From positions 29,630,243 to 29,694,242 of the forward strand of contig OX439132.1 in NCBI GenBank assembly GCA_949318235.1: 64,000 nucleotides of DNA. The letters run 5' to 3'. A program made the translations under genes and the position numbers. The stretch's first letter is position 1. Each line of letters begins with the position of its first letter. The notes beneath the pieces were generated by a model. That model did not search any database. It was not told the origin of the DNA and saw nothing but the letters and a program-made list of their open reading frames with translations. Shown one piece after another: positions 24,175-37,015 of this stretch. This stretch comes from Ecdyonurus torrentis (Eukaryota > Arthropoda > Insecta > Ephemeroptera > Heptageniidae).

Positions 24175-25978
24175 ATCACTGTATAAAATTACTACCTCTT
24201 CAATAAAGTCGAAAAAAAAAAAATCTCGCAAAATTCGTCTCTATTTTTTATTATTAAAAACCAAATCTTAATTCTCATATATAAAGTATGTTATTTTAGA
24301 TATTGTCATTAATAGTTTAATGATTAAACTGCTTTGAAGAGCTAGGATTTATATTTTGAATTTGTATCAGTACGTGTTCATTCTTTGTAAATTTAAATAT
24401 GCTGGATTGAAAAATTTGTCAATTTAATTTTTTTAACACGGAGAAAGATTAAAATTTATTTTATTTTTTAACCATCAAAGTGCTATCACAAACAAACTAC
24501 GTAGTTTTTGTGTGTTCAATGTGACATTTAAAAGTTCATGGTTAAGAATATTATACAATATAGTATCAAATAATTCTACCAAAATGCAGATTTTTCTGCG
24601 ACGTGAAACATTGAGTCAAATTAATAGGACTTCATTTTTATATTATAAGTAGTTTTTTTTTCAAGTATTTATATAATGATATACCTATAGCTCTGTTATA
24701 CATTACATAATATATTAAAATGATAGTAAAAAAAATATGTGTGCAAGACTATATAATATACAAGTACTTGATTGCGGGTTGCGGGAAAACTCAACGCATT
24801 GCAAGTATGTATAATTAACAATTCTTTTTAGGTATTGTTACACGAAATTTTTAATTCACTGCAACTTATAACTGCACAATTAAAAAATAAAAATAAATTT
24901 CAACAAAACATTACATATTTCTACCTATGCATATATTAAGTTACAAGAACCTTTAAATTGAAAAACATATCACTTAAATCTATTGATTCATTTGTTTATA
25001 TTATTATTTACTATAAGATATATATAAATATACATATATTTATTATATATTAATATTATATTAATACATAAAATAATAGTTGAAGCTAATGATGATTATT
25101 TTTGAGCTATAACCGGATATTATTGTATATGATTTCCTATAAATAAAGTTAATACAAATTATTTAGTAATCTAGGTAACACAGCACTTTTCAAAAAAAAA
25201 AAAAAAAAAAAAAAAAAAACTATAACAATAGTAATATTAAAAGTGACTCAAATATCAATAAATTCTTTCTATTATGTATAACTCTACATTTATAATTTCC
25301 ATTTTTTCTACATACGTGTAGATAGTTATAATATAAAGCTAAGCGAGTTAGTTGTTAGTCCATTCATATATTTATTATATGATATGAATGCGTATGATGT
25401 TGTCTTCGCATGCCGTCTTTTTTTCTGTTTTTATGATTTATATTCAGTCCTTTCTGTACCCCTTGCCTATATTATACTTTATACTGTATTACTAATTATT
25501 ATATGTATATAATATGACAAAAAAAAACTCCTATTTATTATCGGGCATGTTTTATATAATATTTGAATTTAATAAAGCAATACTGTTTTAATTCAGTACA
25601 TGTATATTATATTAGCGTATAATACGGTATGCCTATTCTATTTGCAATATAAATATAACATTCATTCCATCTAAACGTTTTTATGATTTTTTTTTATTTA
25701 AATAATTTCTGATAACCAAAATATAATTTTATCTTAAGATAACGTGCAATATGTCCCTCAATAATTAACCAAATATGTTGCAAATAGGAAAGTAATCAAG
25801 ATTATACCCTATGGTGAAGCATAATCTATCACTGATAAGGATGGTACTGACAAAACAGAGGAATTAGATTATAGCATTATCAGCAAAATGTAGTACAAGT
25901 TTCTTGAATTGAAGCTCATCACTTTAGTGACTTGAAATTTTGGCGAGACGTATATAGCTTGCAAACGTAGGACCCATC
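24175..25978. other. Intergenic, secreted-protein gene to C-type lectin
   Basis: AT-rich with a poly(A) run at about 25192-25220. No gene is seen. The last 150 bp are the probable lectin promoter. Confidence 0.5.
25826..25838. promoter_or_regulatory. Paired inverted GATA motifs upstream of the lectin gene
   Basis: CTATCA (25826-25831) and TGATAA (25833-25838) form back-to-back WGATAR sites about 140 bp upstream of the lectin start codon. GATA factors drive haemocyte and fat-body immune genes in arthropods, so the location is suggestive, but the motif is short. Confidence 0.35.
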
Positions 25979-26399
25979 ATGAAGATTTTTGCGTTAATTT
26001 GCATTTTATTTGCATTCTATCAGGTATATGATTTAAATTAATTTTTGGGCACTTTTTCTTCTTACTGTTAACATTAATAGCTTATTAAGTTTAATATATT
26101 ATTATCATTTTATTATAGTTGTTGATATTTTCTACACTCTATAAATATGCATTAAAAATATGCAAAATTATTTAACTAACATATAATTTTTCACAATTAT
26201 TGGCTATAATAATTATTAATAGTGAAAAAGATTGATATAATCTTCTTTGCCCTCATTATCAGTAGCAATTGTTTCTTTTTGTTTTATTCATCCAAAAAGG
26301 AAAAAAAAAAAAGTCTTCTAAAATAGTAAACAAAAATTAAAAATCTGATGAATGTTAGAATAATAAGTTTCATGAAATATATCTATATCTATATATATA

Positions 26400-26457
<58 letters not shown>

Positions 26458-27245
26458 TTTATGTTGTAGTTTTAATAATATGAAAAGAAAAACTCTCTAT
26501 AACTCGTAATTTTTATACGTATTTTATTTTCATAGGGCTCATATGCATCAAAATCATTGGTGGAGGCCAAAATTGGAGGTAAAATAAATATTTATTTGAA
26601 TTTTTATATCACATTAATCATTAAACCCATATGTACCCATATATGTATTATCTATATGTAGATATAAATATCTTAATATTTACCATCCCGTCTTCGTACA
26701 GTACATAATTTTATAAATATAGGTATGAGCGTGGAGATCAATGGTCGGTGTTACTTCTTCCCGCGATTCGAGTCAGTGTCACAGACCAGGGCTGCGACGA
26801 ACTGCGCTAACGAAACCTTAACACCTGCCGGCATGGTGCTGGCTAGTTTTGAGAACAAGGAAGAGAATGACGCTGTAATGGCCAAGATCTCCGAGATGAC
26901 AGGTAATCAATAAACTTTATTATCTTATATATAACAGTAATGATGTCATGAACACATTAAAGCTTACAATCTAAGGACATTATTGCAGATCTTGACTTCT
27001 GGATGTGGACGAGTGCCACAAGAGCCGCGGAAACCACAGAATATTTCTGGAACTCCCCAAGTGGACCTGTGCTAGTAAGCTATACTCAATGGATTGAGGG
27101 TGAACCTGCAGAACCTAACACCTCAGCCGTGTGTGTCAACTTCTCATTTACAGCTGGAGGCTGGGACGATGATTTGTGTAATAAAGAAATGTCATATTTG
27201 TGCGAGGAGGTTGCTGAGATACCTGTTGGCTGTGCTCCTCAATAG
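25979..27245 (+). CDS. Secreted single-domain C-type lectin
   Basis: Four exons in phase: 25979-26023, 26536-26578, 26723-26902 and 26989-27245 (stop TAG), 173 residues. The first exon is the signal peptide (MKIFALICILFAFYQ). The C-type lectin domain runs from about GRCYFFPRF to SYLCEE, with the usual long-loop region TQWIEGEPAEPN. The EPN triplet is the mannose-type calcium-site-2 motif, and GWDDD stands where WND is usual, so sugar binding is likely with a D-for-N change. The cysteines of the fold (NCANE, CVNF, DLCNKE, LCEE) are present, with an extra pair (GRC..., GCAPQ). Such lectins act in the haemolymph in recognition of microbial glycans. The gene stands alone. Confidence 0.9.
26390..26449. 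repeat. (TA)n microsatellite in lectin intron 1
   Basis: About 60 bp of TA with short TATC interruptions at its left, 90 bp upstream of lectin exon 2. Confidence 0.9.
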
Positions 27246-27259
27246 CAAACTACGTATAC

Positions 27260-27511
27260 AGTTCATCCTGGTCACGTCAAAAGGGCTTATCTCCATTGAT
27301 CAGCAAATCGCTGTAGGGCATATATCTCCAATGATCAGCAGAATTTAAAAGTTAGGACGTATAGTGATCAGCAATTTTAGGGCGTATCTCCACAGGAGAT
27401 ACTAAAGATTACTGGAGATAAGCCCTAAAATTGCTGATCACTGGAGATATGCCATAAAGCGATTTGCTGATCAATGGAGATAGGCCCTTTGTACGCGACC
27501 AGGACGAATTG
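27260..27511. repeat. Fold-back element with internal tandem units, just after the lectin stop
   Basis: Inverted ends GTTCATCCTGGTCACGT (left) and ACGCGACCAGGACGAATT (right) bound a 250-bp hairpin. Within the arms a unit of about 36-38 bp built on TCTCCANTGATCAGCA recurs three times on the left and at least twice inverted on the right. It begins 15 bp after the stop codon. The first plausible AATAAA is near 27670, so the hairpin is probably transcribed as 3' UTR. Confidence 0.8.
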
Positions 27512-28908
27512 CTTTTGCATAACAAAAAATAATCGTAATCTTGTTTTTAACAAAGTACTATATCGTATATTCAGTTTAATTTCTTTAAATTATCTTTAAA
27601 GTAATTTGAAAAATAGTGTCACTGATATATAGCAATACTTAATCCTACCCCCACTCTAAAAATACTTTCAAAATAAAACTACTTATCGTAATATATTTTG
27701 GTGTTTTCATTTTGTTCCGTAATCTGTTATATTTGTACGTATATATATTGACTTGTTCTACTTTGTAAAGCCATGGAACGCAATAAAATATTTACTCTCG
27801 CAAATGTCCTATCCTATAATGCAAATAATAATAATACTATAAAAATTAAACATAACGTCCTAGTATAGCTTCTATCTTTTTAGATAGAACAACTTCTGTA
27901 TCTTTAAATGTATCACGTTTTTTTTTAATATTTTGGACTTGGACAAGGACATTTTGCAGATCACCACTGGTATAAATACTGTTAATTATTCCGCATCACC
28001 CGCTAGCAAATGAATTTAAACACTTTTACTCTAGATATATTTTGCTAATAGAATTATAGTTTCTTTCCGCACACTTTGCAAATTAAAATTTAGATGAATA
28101 TTTTACTTTATAAGCTGATAGAATTTTTGGCAACACAATCGACAAAGAAGTTTATTTATTAATTTTAAATTGAATAGACAATCAAAATTGAATTAAATAT
28201 ATATGTGTATATTATATATATATATATATTTTTTTGCCATAGACATATTTTTATATACAAGAATAGAGACTGATGAGTTTATTATGTATGTTGACTCAAC
28301 ATTGATGTTCTGTACTGTACACAGTATACTTACAGCGAAATTTATACGTTTTATTATACTATAAAGAAATACTGGAAAGTTACTCTATTTTAAAAACTAG
28401 TGGACGGATGACAGTGAAACATTATATTATAGTGTATAATTTGTGTTTTCTTTCTTTATTTTTATTGTATACCATTTTTCGACTTCGACATTGCAAAATA
28501 TTCACCCATTTGATATACACTAATTTTTTTCTTCTATAAAGCATAGTGTACAATATGTTAATTATATATTTAGAAAAGGTTATAGGATATCATTGTGGTA
28601 AAAATTAAGACACAGTTTAAATTTCTTCTAAGTTAAAATTTTTATTTATCCAATAAAATATTAGAAATTATATTATTAGGAAATAAATTGCAAAAAATGT
28701 GTTATTTGTTGTGTTTTGCAAACGAATATTTAATCAAATCGTATATCACACAAAATGTACTTAAAAGCTCTTATTTACAATTATAATAGATCTTAGCATT
28801 GATTACAGATCACCGGTGTACCATTATTTTTATTACTTTATTATTTTTTTTTCTCATCAGTCCATAATGTCCATATTGAATAGTTTTTTTACATGGTCAT
28901 ATTTATAG

Positions 28909-28967
<59 letters not shown>

Positions 28968-29570
28968 AATTTAATGGACTTCTGTACATAAAATTAAATT
29001 TTCATAAGTCTAACACATGTTATTAATATTAAAATTACTTTGACTTTTCATTCGTTGTGCGATTTTTTCTTATTTCTATGACATGAGATTAAAATGAGAT
29101 TCATAGAAAACATTTTTTTTTTTCAAACAAATTAAATTAAAAGATTTAGATACATTATTATAATACTAAAAGTATAAAATGCTTTATTATTAAATTAAAA
29201 CACTTCACTTGATTTTTATGTTCATTACTTTCAAAATACCAACAGAAAATATTATATTCTACTACTCCAGTTGTGCAAAGTTTATACCAGAAAATTTAAA
29301 CATTTATATATTTTAATTGTTTTCATGATACAATTAAGTCTTAATAAATTCAAAATACAAATAAATATTTTTTGCGAACTTTGGCACTGTGCCTCTAAAA
29401 TAACAAATTATAAGATGAAAAAAATATATTAATTGTAGGCAAAAACAAAATGTTGCAATTCAGTATTTCTTAATGAATTGAAACTACTCTCTATTGCTTA
29501 ATTTCATCCAGTTATCATGGAAATTGCCAAAATAAAATCTATATTTATATATATAATATTATATTATATA
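27512..29570. other. Lectin 3' flank and intergenic sequence
   Basis: AT-rich with (TA)n at about 28909-28965. No coding frame is supported. Confidence 0.5.
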
Positions 29571-30019
29571 TACATGATAAAAAATTCATTTTTGTCTTAC
29601 CTTCTATAAGACACTTGGCTTTTACTCGCTGCTTGATTTGACGATAAAATAACACAAAACACTAAAAACTTGTCACTTATATAAGTTAATAAAAATACTC
29701 AATTCACAGTTTTAAAAAAATAATATATATACATAGCTATGTATAATATAGTAATAATAATATTACATAATATAATATATAATATGTATAATATAGCTAG
29801 TATATTTTATAAACGCCCTCGACAACGTTACAATTTTGTGTTAATATAACATAGCTATGTATATAATTTTTGTTTTAAAACTGTGAATTAAGTATTTTTA
29901 TTAACTTATATAAGTGACAAGTTTTTAGTGTTGTGTTATTTTATCGTCAAAACAAGCAGCGAATGAAAGCCCAGTGTCTTATAGAAGGTAAGACAAACAT
30001 GATTTTTTATCATCATGTC
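29571..30019. mobile_element. Palindromic MITE with ~145-bp arms
   Basis: The left arm (29571 to about 29720) and right arm (about 29870-30019) are inverted copies differing at a few positions: ACATGATAAAAAATTCAT, then GTCTTACCTTCTATAAGACA, then ACAAAACACTAAAAACTTGT against its complement. The central ~150 bp hold a further small inverted pair (acatagctatgtat twice). No transposase frame. Confidence 0.85.
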
Positions 30020-30054
30020 ACCTCGCTCGATATTCAAATTTATAACCATATATG

Positions 30055-30061
30055 TATATAT

Positions 30062-30110
<49 letters not shown>

Positions 30111-30209
30111 CCTCCGCGTCATTGCAGATGCTCTTCGGTGTAAATTGTGGATACCCGTTGGACGGAAATCTGGAAAGTGAAGATGCTCGCTTTTGACGCG
30201 GAGGTATCG

Positions 30210-30265
<56 letters not shown>
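30055..30265. repeat. (TA)n tracts on both sides of a small MITE
   Basis: TA runs at about 30070-30103 and 30215-30265, then (GA)n to about 30288. They flank the element at 30104-30211, suggesting insertion into a TA microsatellite. Confidence 0.9.
30104..30211. mobile_element. 108-bp MITE inside a (TA)n tract
   Basis: Terminal inverted repeats ATCGATGCCTCCGCGTCA and TGACGCGGAGGTATCGAT enclose about 70 bp of unique, less AT-rich sequence. TA-flanked insertion suggests a Tc1/mariner-type origin. Confidence 0.75.
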
Positions 30266-30288
<23 letters not shown>

Positions 30289-30401
30289 AGGTAATATCAT
30301 ACACTAAAATTTATAATCATGTTTCTTCAGAAGGCTGTAAAAATCCATTCATTGAATTTTCTCAGGACGATTTTGAATCTTGGCACTAGGCAAGGCAATT
30401 A

Positions 30402-30467
30402 TCAAAGCCATGGTTCATCATCGAACGTTTCTGCTCTTGCCAGCACTCCAAACATCTGGCTGTGCAT
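30402..30467 (-). CDS. Probable last coding exon of the PHF7-like gene
   Basis: Acceptor acctttcag, then 21 codons and TGA. The encoded end (MFGVLARAETFDDEPWL) looks coding, and phase 0 matches a donor gag|gtgtgt at 30543/30542 inside the preceding exon. Without this splice the frame runs on to a stop at 30525. Confidence 0.65.
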   Translation of the reverse strand: MHSQMFGVLARAETFDDEPWL

Positions 30468-33302
30468 CTGAAAGGTACGTGCGGGTATACGATGAATCTG
30501 CTAAGTTCTATGTTGCTACAAAAACTAAACGATGCTACACACCTCCCTGACTCCGTTCACTCCAACTTTGAACACGGCGGAACACAGCAGTTTTCCCAGT
30601 GGGGTCTTGGGCTCATCCTCTCCTACACTGCAAGTGGAGCTGGTCTCAGGGACTTCACTTCTAGTTAAGCTAGCTCGTGTTACTGTCGTCCGCTCCTGGG
30701 GTGATTTCAGGGAGACAGAGCGTCGACGCTTAACAGTAGACTGGAAATATAAATATTTCATGAAAATTTTGGAATAGAGGATTTTATACAATTATCTCAT
30801 AGTAAGAGTAAAAGGAGATAAAAATCTAATACAAAATATATTGTGGAAAAAAGAAGGGTTGGAGTAAAACTTACCCTCGGTAAGGTGGTGACCCTGGAGG
30901 TTGAGGGCATGTCGAGTGACTTGCGTTTAGTACCCTCTGTGGCCTGACGTGTCGATATCGATGTGTCCATCGCATTATACTCCCCTACAAAAACAATTGC
31001 CAGAAGTAATAAGTAGACAGAATATAGGTTAATCGTGCAAGCTCTTACGCAGCACGGTGACATTTTACCTTATGTTAATAATAGGCCAATATACAGTAAT
31101 TATTAAAAATATTTAAAAAAAATTAATAATACCTGGAGCAACGACGAGCGAGCAGCTGTGACATTGCCAGTTGTCGAGTGCATTCTCTAGATTGCCACAA
31201 CGTTTATGTATGGCTTCGGAGGCACACAGCACGCACTTAGCCATCTCCCACAGCGTGTTTTTGCGATGGTACTCAGGTCCACTAGTACATAAGCACGGCT
31301 CCGCGCAGCACAGTAACTTAGGTGTCTGTGTCATTTCTTCGTAAGCCTCACGCTCCAACTGCCAAGCTGGGTCTCTACAAAGAAATATGTTATCAAGCAT
31401 AATAAAATATTTATAACACCAAACCTAATAAGTATGTTTGTCTTTGCTATCATCATGAAGTCTTACATTACATTTTTAAATACATTTCTTTTGGCTTTAA
31501 TCGTTCATTTAAATAAGGGAAAAAATATTTTCCGATTTTCTTTTTTAAGACTTATTGTATTGCAAAGAGAGAAAGTGTTGAATGTATACTCACTCTTGAG
31601 GCACATAGATGCCGAGTGTCTGCATTGCTTTCGTGAACAGTTCTTTGTTACAGCAACAAGGGCATTTGAAAAAATACCCCGAGGTCTCCGCCATGCGCTA
31701 AATCGGAAAAAATTTAATTTATTATTGATTTAATAATTTTATTATTTTGTATGACTGAACTTTAAATTACCTTAACACATTCACGATGAAAGGCTGTTGT
31801 AAACTTGCAACAGGGCGCCCACAAAACTTCATCTTCACGTCGGCATGATTTTTCTTTTTCTGATGAAAGTCAATAATAATGTAAGTCAATATACATATTA
31901 TAATTATTCAGCAATCAGAAAGTTACTGCAACTTTGGAGAGAGAAAGAACTGACTCAGATCACAGATCAGGATAGCCATAGAAACACGCATCTATATTTA
32001 TTGCGAAAACAGGTAAAAAGCACTTCTACACTTGTTTTTCAGTTTTTTTTTACCTGTTGTGATTAATGTAGTTGCGTGTTTCTATGGCTATCCCGATAAA
32101 TGTTGATGCTTTTAAGTAAGCAAACCCGCTAAAAGCATCGATATGTATAATATACCTGAGACTGCAGTCTTGAATGGTGAGGAAAGTTTTCTTTTTCTGG
32201 ACCATCCTTGCAAGCAAATACTGCACAGCTCAGGAAGCACTGCCGATACTACTACCTCTTGGCGAAGTCGGTGTTTAGGGCAATAGGATCTGTAAGCAAT
32301 TATCAGCATCGTTTACTCATACATTATTTAACCAACCTATCTCTATACAAATAAGAGCTATATGCAAATAAAGGTTATGCATACAAATTTACAGAAAAAC
32401 AAACATAATATTTACTGAAAGTTATCGTAGAATTGGTGCAGAGCATCTCTCTCGAGTCCACAAGGTAGGTGGAAAACTTGATTACAACCACTTGGGTGAC
32501 AACACTTGATGTTTGCGTTGTCCAGCTTACAGAACATGCACTTCTGTAAGAGAAATATACAAACGTAAGTTTCACGCCAAATATGAGCAAAACGCAACAG
32601 AATAATGTATTAGTTACCTTGCTCTTGACTGTGTCTAACATATCCTTTATGTCGGTTTCAAGGAATCCCTTAATGCCTTTATTAGGTGAACCACGTTGGT
32701 GAATAAACGTACTGAATACCTGTAATACACAATTTATATATACTGATGAAGAGGTGTACAGATTACCTAATACCATACTGTAGTTTAGAACTTATGTATA
32801 ACAACTCTTATAATATAATACAGGGTGTTCATAAAGTATTTGAGAAAAGTAAACGTAAACAAAATATTTTAGATTAAACTCAAAACTATTTTTTATATAT
32901 CAAATGAAAGCCTGCAATCTATCATTTATGCAAATGAAAACAGAATCAAAATCAGTCACATGGTTTGCTTTATAACATGAAAAAAAAAAAAAAAAAAACA
33001 TTTTTTAGATGTTGACAGATCCTAGGCTTTCATTGGATATATTTAAAAAATTACTTTTGAGTTTAATCTTCTGTTTTATTCACGTTTTCTTTTTTCAAAG
33101 ACTTTATGGACACCCTGAAATCCCTGTATATATATTAATGCATCAGTAATACATCTATAATATCATTAAAATTATGTAGAATTCGATCCTATAAGATAAC
33201 AGAAATTTATAATATAAATATCTAATTTTCGAAAAGAGCTAAATTTTCCCCTAACTATTTTGGAGAATTTTGTATTTAAATAACTTTTTAAGTTTTTCTA
33301 GG

Positions 33303-33339
<37 letters not shown>

Positions 33340-34556
33340 AAAAATGCCAATACTGATAAAATAGTATTAATCTTTTTAATTGAACAGTTTTCAATGTATT
33401 TATTTTCAAAACTACATCAATAATAATTAATAAAATAAAATTAAAAGAAATTGTTAAAAAAAGAAAAGAGCTTTAATTTTTTTTAAAAAAGTTGTAATAC
33501 TCTTTTTTTTTTCGTTCTAATTCGAAAACCAAAAGGGATTTAAGCACTAAAATATCTAGGCAAAAGAAACAAATTTTATCTTTCTTGATGTTAGTATTTG
33601 ATTATGACACTATTTTTGCCTTATTCAATTTTTTTGCTTCAATATTTTTTATTTTATATGCGTGAAAAAAATTACTCGAGTTCCTTTCGTTTGTTTGATT
33701 TTTTTGCTTGTCTCAAACCTGACTAGGGGGGGGGGACACCGAAACCCCCACCACCCTCCCTTATACGCCCCTGATCAGTATAAATTTTAATATAATATTC
33801 TTTCTGTTTAATGTTAGTTTTTTTTTCAATATAAATGAAAATTCTTTACAAAATATTTAAGGTTTAATATTATTTTATTTAATTAAAAAGTACATTTAAA
33901 ATTACATGTCACATTCAGAAAGTCCCAAAACTACTGGTACTGCTCACGATTTATGCTAAAAACAAGTTGTTGTTTTCTTTCTGTAAAATAACATTATTAA
34001 CAATGTAAACATTATATGTAAAATATTATAGTCTGTTTTTCGTTTGCGATTTAATTTCTATACAGTATATATTCATAGAAAACACAAGATTTGTAACAAC
34101 AAAGATTTGTAGATTTATTACAAGATTTGTAATTTTCTTAAAGCCATAGACCACATTAAACAACATTGTGCTTTTTAATGAATAAACACGAAATGGGAAA
34201 TTTCAAAACTGATGACACTTTTTACCAATGTTATAATGAAGCCCCACGAGAGAGCGTAAAAATACTGTAAAGTATGCAATTTGATTGAAAATTCATATTT
34301 ATGACGTCAGAAACATGCCAAAATTAGTATGAAAATGTGGTGCGGGTTGCATAAATTGAATTTTCTGCTCACTGCTACGGAACTACTGTTTGGTGTTGAG
34401 ACAAACTAAAGTTATTTATGGAAATCCCATGAAATGTTTTGTGATATAAATCATTATAAATGCTTATGTTTTCTCTGGTCTATTCCTTTAACTTTTAATT
34501 TTTGGTTCATTTTGCCGTTGTATTATTGTATACACTTGTATACTAAATCGTACAGT

Positions 34557-34592
<36 letters not shown>

Positions 34593-36326
34593 ATACGCCA
34601 GTACTGATTTTTATTATATAATTAATGCACTGAAAAACTTGATGCGTCTCTTATAAACTTGAACTTTTTGACACGGATGATAAGCTTCATCAATCAGTGC
34701 ATATTATAATATAAGATTATAATGTATCAGCATTTATAGCTTAGTAAGATCGCTATATTTTCTAGTGGATTTATAGATATTAAGATCCTATAAAGCAAAT
34801 ATATAAATAAAAAATACAGTAATTATTCCCATTTAAAACAATAGTACATTTAACAATTTGCTACGTAAAATTACAACGAATAAATGGAAATGTGAATGCA
34901 CATTATATAGGGTCATAAATGTAATACAATACTAACGATGAAAAGTAATTATCTAAACTAAAATATATTATATAGTTCATTATTTCTAAATGATTTTTAA
35001 GAGAAAAAAATAAATTAAAACACGTTTTTATGTATTTTGAAAGAAAAAAACAAACATTAAATTTAATAATTGTTAAAAATATTTTATGTACTGTACGTAC
35101 GTACATAGACTCGGGTATACGCGGCTGAATAAAAACATCATTATTAATATACATAAAATAAAGGTTAAATAAAATTATATATAACTATTATCAATTTAAA
35201 AATATATCTTCTCACATTAAATTATTATTTAAATACCATACTATTATGATTGCAATAATAATAAATAATAGTTATATACCCTTTTTTAATTACGCCCTGT
35301 AAATAGAATTTATATATAATATAAGCATAATTATTTTATTATAATGTGTATATTATACTGTATAAATTATGTTAAATAATGAACAGCTAATCATAAGATC
35401 AAAAGAGCGAACAACATTATTATTATTTAATGCAGTAACAATACAATTATTTCCAGGTATACCTTTCTTTATACAATTTCACAAAATAACAAAAAAATAA
35501 AGTACGCGCGGTCACTCTTTTGAAACTTTTTCGATACTCTGCATTAAGGTATTTCTATAGATAGGTAATCCAAAGAGAATATCGTTATTCAATTTTCTGT
35601 TGCCTTTAATTTTATTTTATCCTGGAAGTTATATTTTGTTGCCCATTTGATCAATGTAATTTTGACCCGCAATACACGTCTCCAGCTGACCAGTACTTTT
35701 CAGCGGGAATCCTCTCTGGATTACATGAGTTATCTACTTACATTACTCTGCATGGCCTACCTCAATAAAATGATTGCCTCCCCAGCTGACGACGCCCCCC
35801 CTCCCCCTTCCACTTTCTACCAAATTTTCTTTTGTAAATATAATAAAAACACATTTCTTCATCTTTTCTGCTCCATAGTCTATACCGTTTACACTAAAAA
35901 TATAATCTATTTTACGTTAAAAAGAAAATGTACATATAAAATATGTATTTAATAATTACTTGTTTAATTTGCTTACATATGTATAATACAATAAAATGAA
36001 CAGATGTGAAAAATGATGGCGTTGCCGGCGGACGCCTCAAAGCTTTCCTTTCACATTTTAACCTTGAGTTCACGCATTGAAAATATTATGTAAAATTCGA
36101 TAAAGTAGAGCTTACTGTATGAATGAAATTAATTATATGTATTGGAGATGTGTAAAATAAAAATATAATACTGTATTTGACATATTTAAGGGATGTGGAG
36201 GTGATTTTTACTTACCAGACAATGATAATGAGCCGAAAGTCCGGTCCGGCGTTTATAAAGCCGGCCGAGTTCCATTGAATCTGCCGTATTCCTATGGCAT
36301 ATAACACAAGACTCTGCAGTAGCCAT
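30402..36326 (-). CDS. PHF7/G2E3/pineapple-eye-type PHD-RING zinc-finger protein
   Basis: Ten minus-strand exons join in phase: 36216-36326 (start), 32618-32719, 32416-32543, 32156-32289, 31771-31859, 31594-31697, 31133-31374, 30875-30984, 30543-30740 and 30402-30467; 427 residues. Residues 1-113 form an extended PHD (CVICHR, then HYHCL, CMFCKL, IKCCHPSGCNQVFHLPCG, and SYCPKH in the next exon). Residues ~130-225 carry a second PHD/RING-like module (CSICLQ, CRREDEVLWAPCCKF, AFHRECV, FFKCPCC), and residues ~245-300 a third Cys/His region (CCAEPCLC, KCVLCAS, WQCHSC). This order matches PHF7, G2E3 and Drosophila pie; there is no HECT domain as in G2E3. PHF7 is a chromatin reader and histone ubiquitin ligase. 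The Ser/Thr/Arg-rich tail is probably disordered. If the last intron is retained, the protein ends differently at 30525 (411 residues). Confidence 0.9.
31970..32093. mobile_element. Hairpin MITE, family B, copy 1 (PHF7-like intron)
   Basis: Inverted arms GATAGCCATAGAAACACGC and GCGTGTTTCTATGGCTATC with a pyrimidine-rich loop; aacaggtaaaaagcacttct is inside. The same internal sequence recurs at about 44688-44749 in a Trio intron. It sits between exons 31771-31859 and 32156-32289. Confidence 0.75.
32720..36215 (-). other. Large first intron of the PHF7-like gene
   Basis: 3.5 kb. It contains an inverted-repeat element at 32821-33117, poly(A) at about 33306-33336, a poly(T) run near 34561-34588, a G-rich transposon-like scrap near 33725-33775 (acgcccctg end) and a diverged fold-back around 34190-34460. 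No exon is missing: the flanking exons join in phase and give a continuous ePHD. Confidence 0.7.
32821..33117. mobile_element. Inverted-repeat MITE with CAGGGTGT ends
   Basis: Ends CAGGGTGTTCATAAAGT and the complement of CAGGGTGTCCATAAAGT. Inverted similarity continues through the agattaaactcaaaa and aaatgaaagcct blocks. A TA precedes the left end, but a matching right-hand duplication is not clear. Confidence 0.7.
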
Positions 36327-36570
36327 AATGATGAACTTCACACTGTCTTGTCAGAATCTATGTACACTAGATACTATGTATGATGCATTTTATTGTGTCC
36401 CCCAGCTTGTTTGTTGTTTGCTTTGCTCTTCGTCGTACATCAACGACCGCAGCTACCCGCAACGCTAGTCGTCTGTCTGTTAGCAGGCTCCGCCGCTAAT
36501 TTCACGCGCGCTTTTCTCTCTGGCTTTTCTGAGCGAGAGGAGAGGGGAGTACTCTCAAAAACACGCTTTA
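36327..36570 (-). promoter_or_regulatory. Promoter region of the PHF7-like gene, locally CpG-rich
   Basis: Directly upstream of the minus-strand start codon. The patch 36420-36560 has many CpGs (cgcgcgc, ccgccgc) in an AT-rich setting. No strong TATA/Inr pair stands out. Confidence 0.45.
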
Positions 36571-36979
36571 CACACCTTATGTCTTGCTCGTACCATATAT
36601 TGCATAGCTTAGACGAATGGAAATAATATTTTAATAATAATAATAATGAAAAAAAAAAGGATACTTTTATTCCTAGATTAGTTCGTTTCGAATCTTACTG
36701 TACACCATATAGGATCCATATAGTTTAGATACAACTTTAATTTGAGTATCAAGATTCAAATAGTGATAAAAAAATAACACTATATTTAAAGTTTTACTAT
36801 TAAATCCATTGAAAACCAGCGTAGTGTATTTTTATCGTCTTTCTTTTCGTCATGATTTATGTAATTTTATATATCACTATTTTTTTTAAGTAACGAGATC
36901 CTTTAATTTGCGACAAGATAAAATCGTTTTACTGCACTGGATCTCTCTCTTCCTTTTTCTCTGTATGACATATTTTCTT

Positions 36980-37015
<36 letters not shown>

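Noticed and set aside
35647..35952. 101-codon plus-strand frame in the PHF7-like intron
   Set aside because: No splice support and no recognisable domain; low-complexity hydrophobic and Lys-rich ends.
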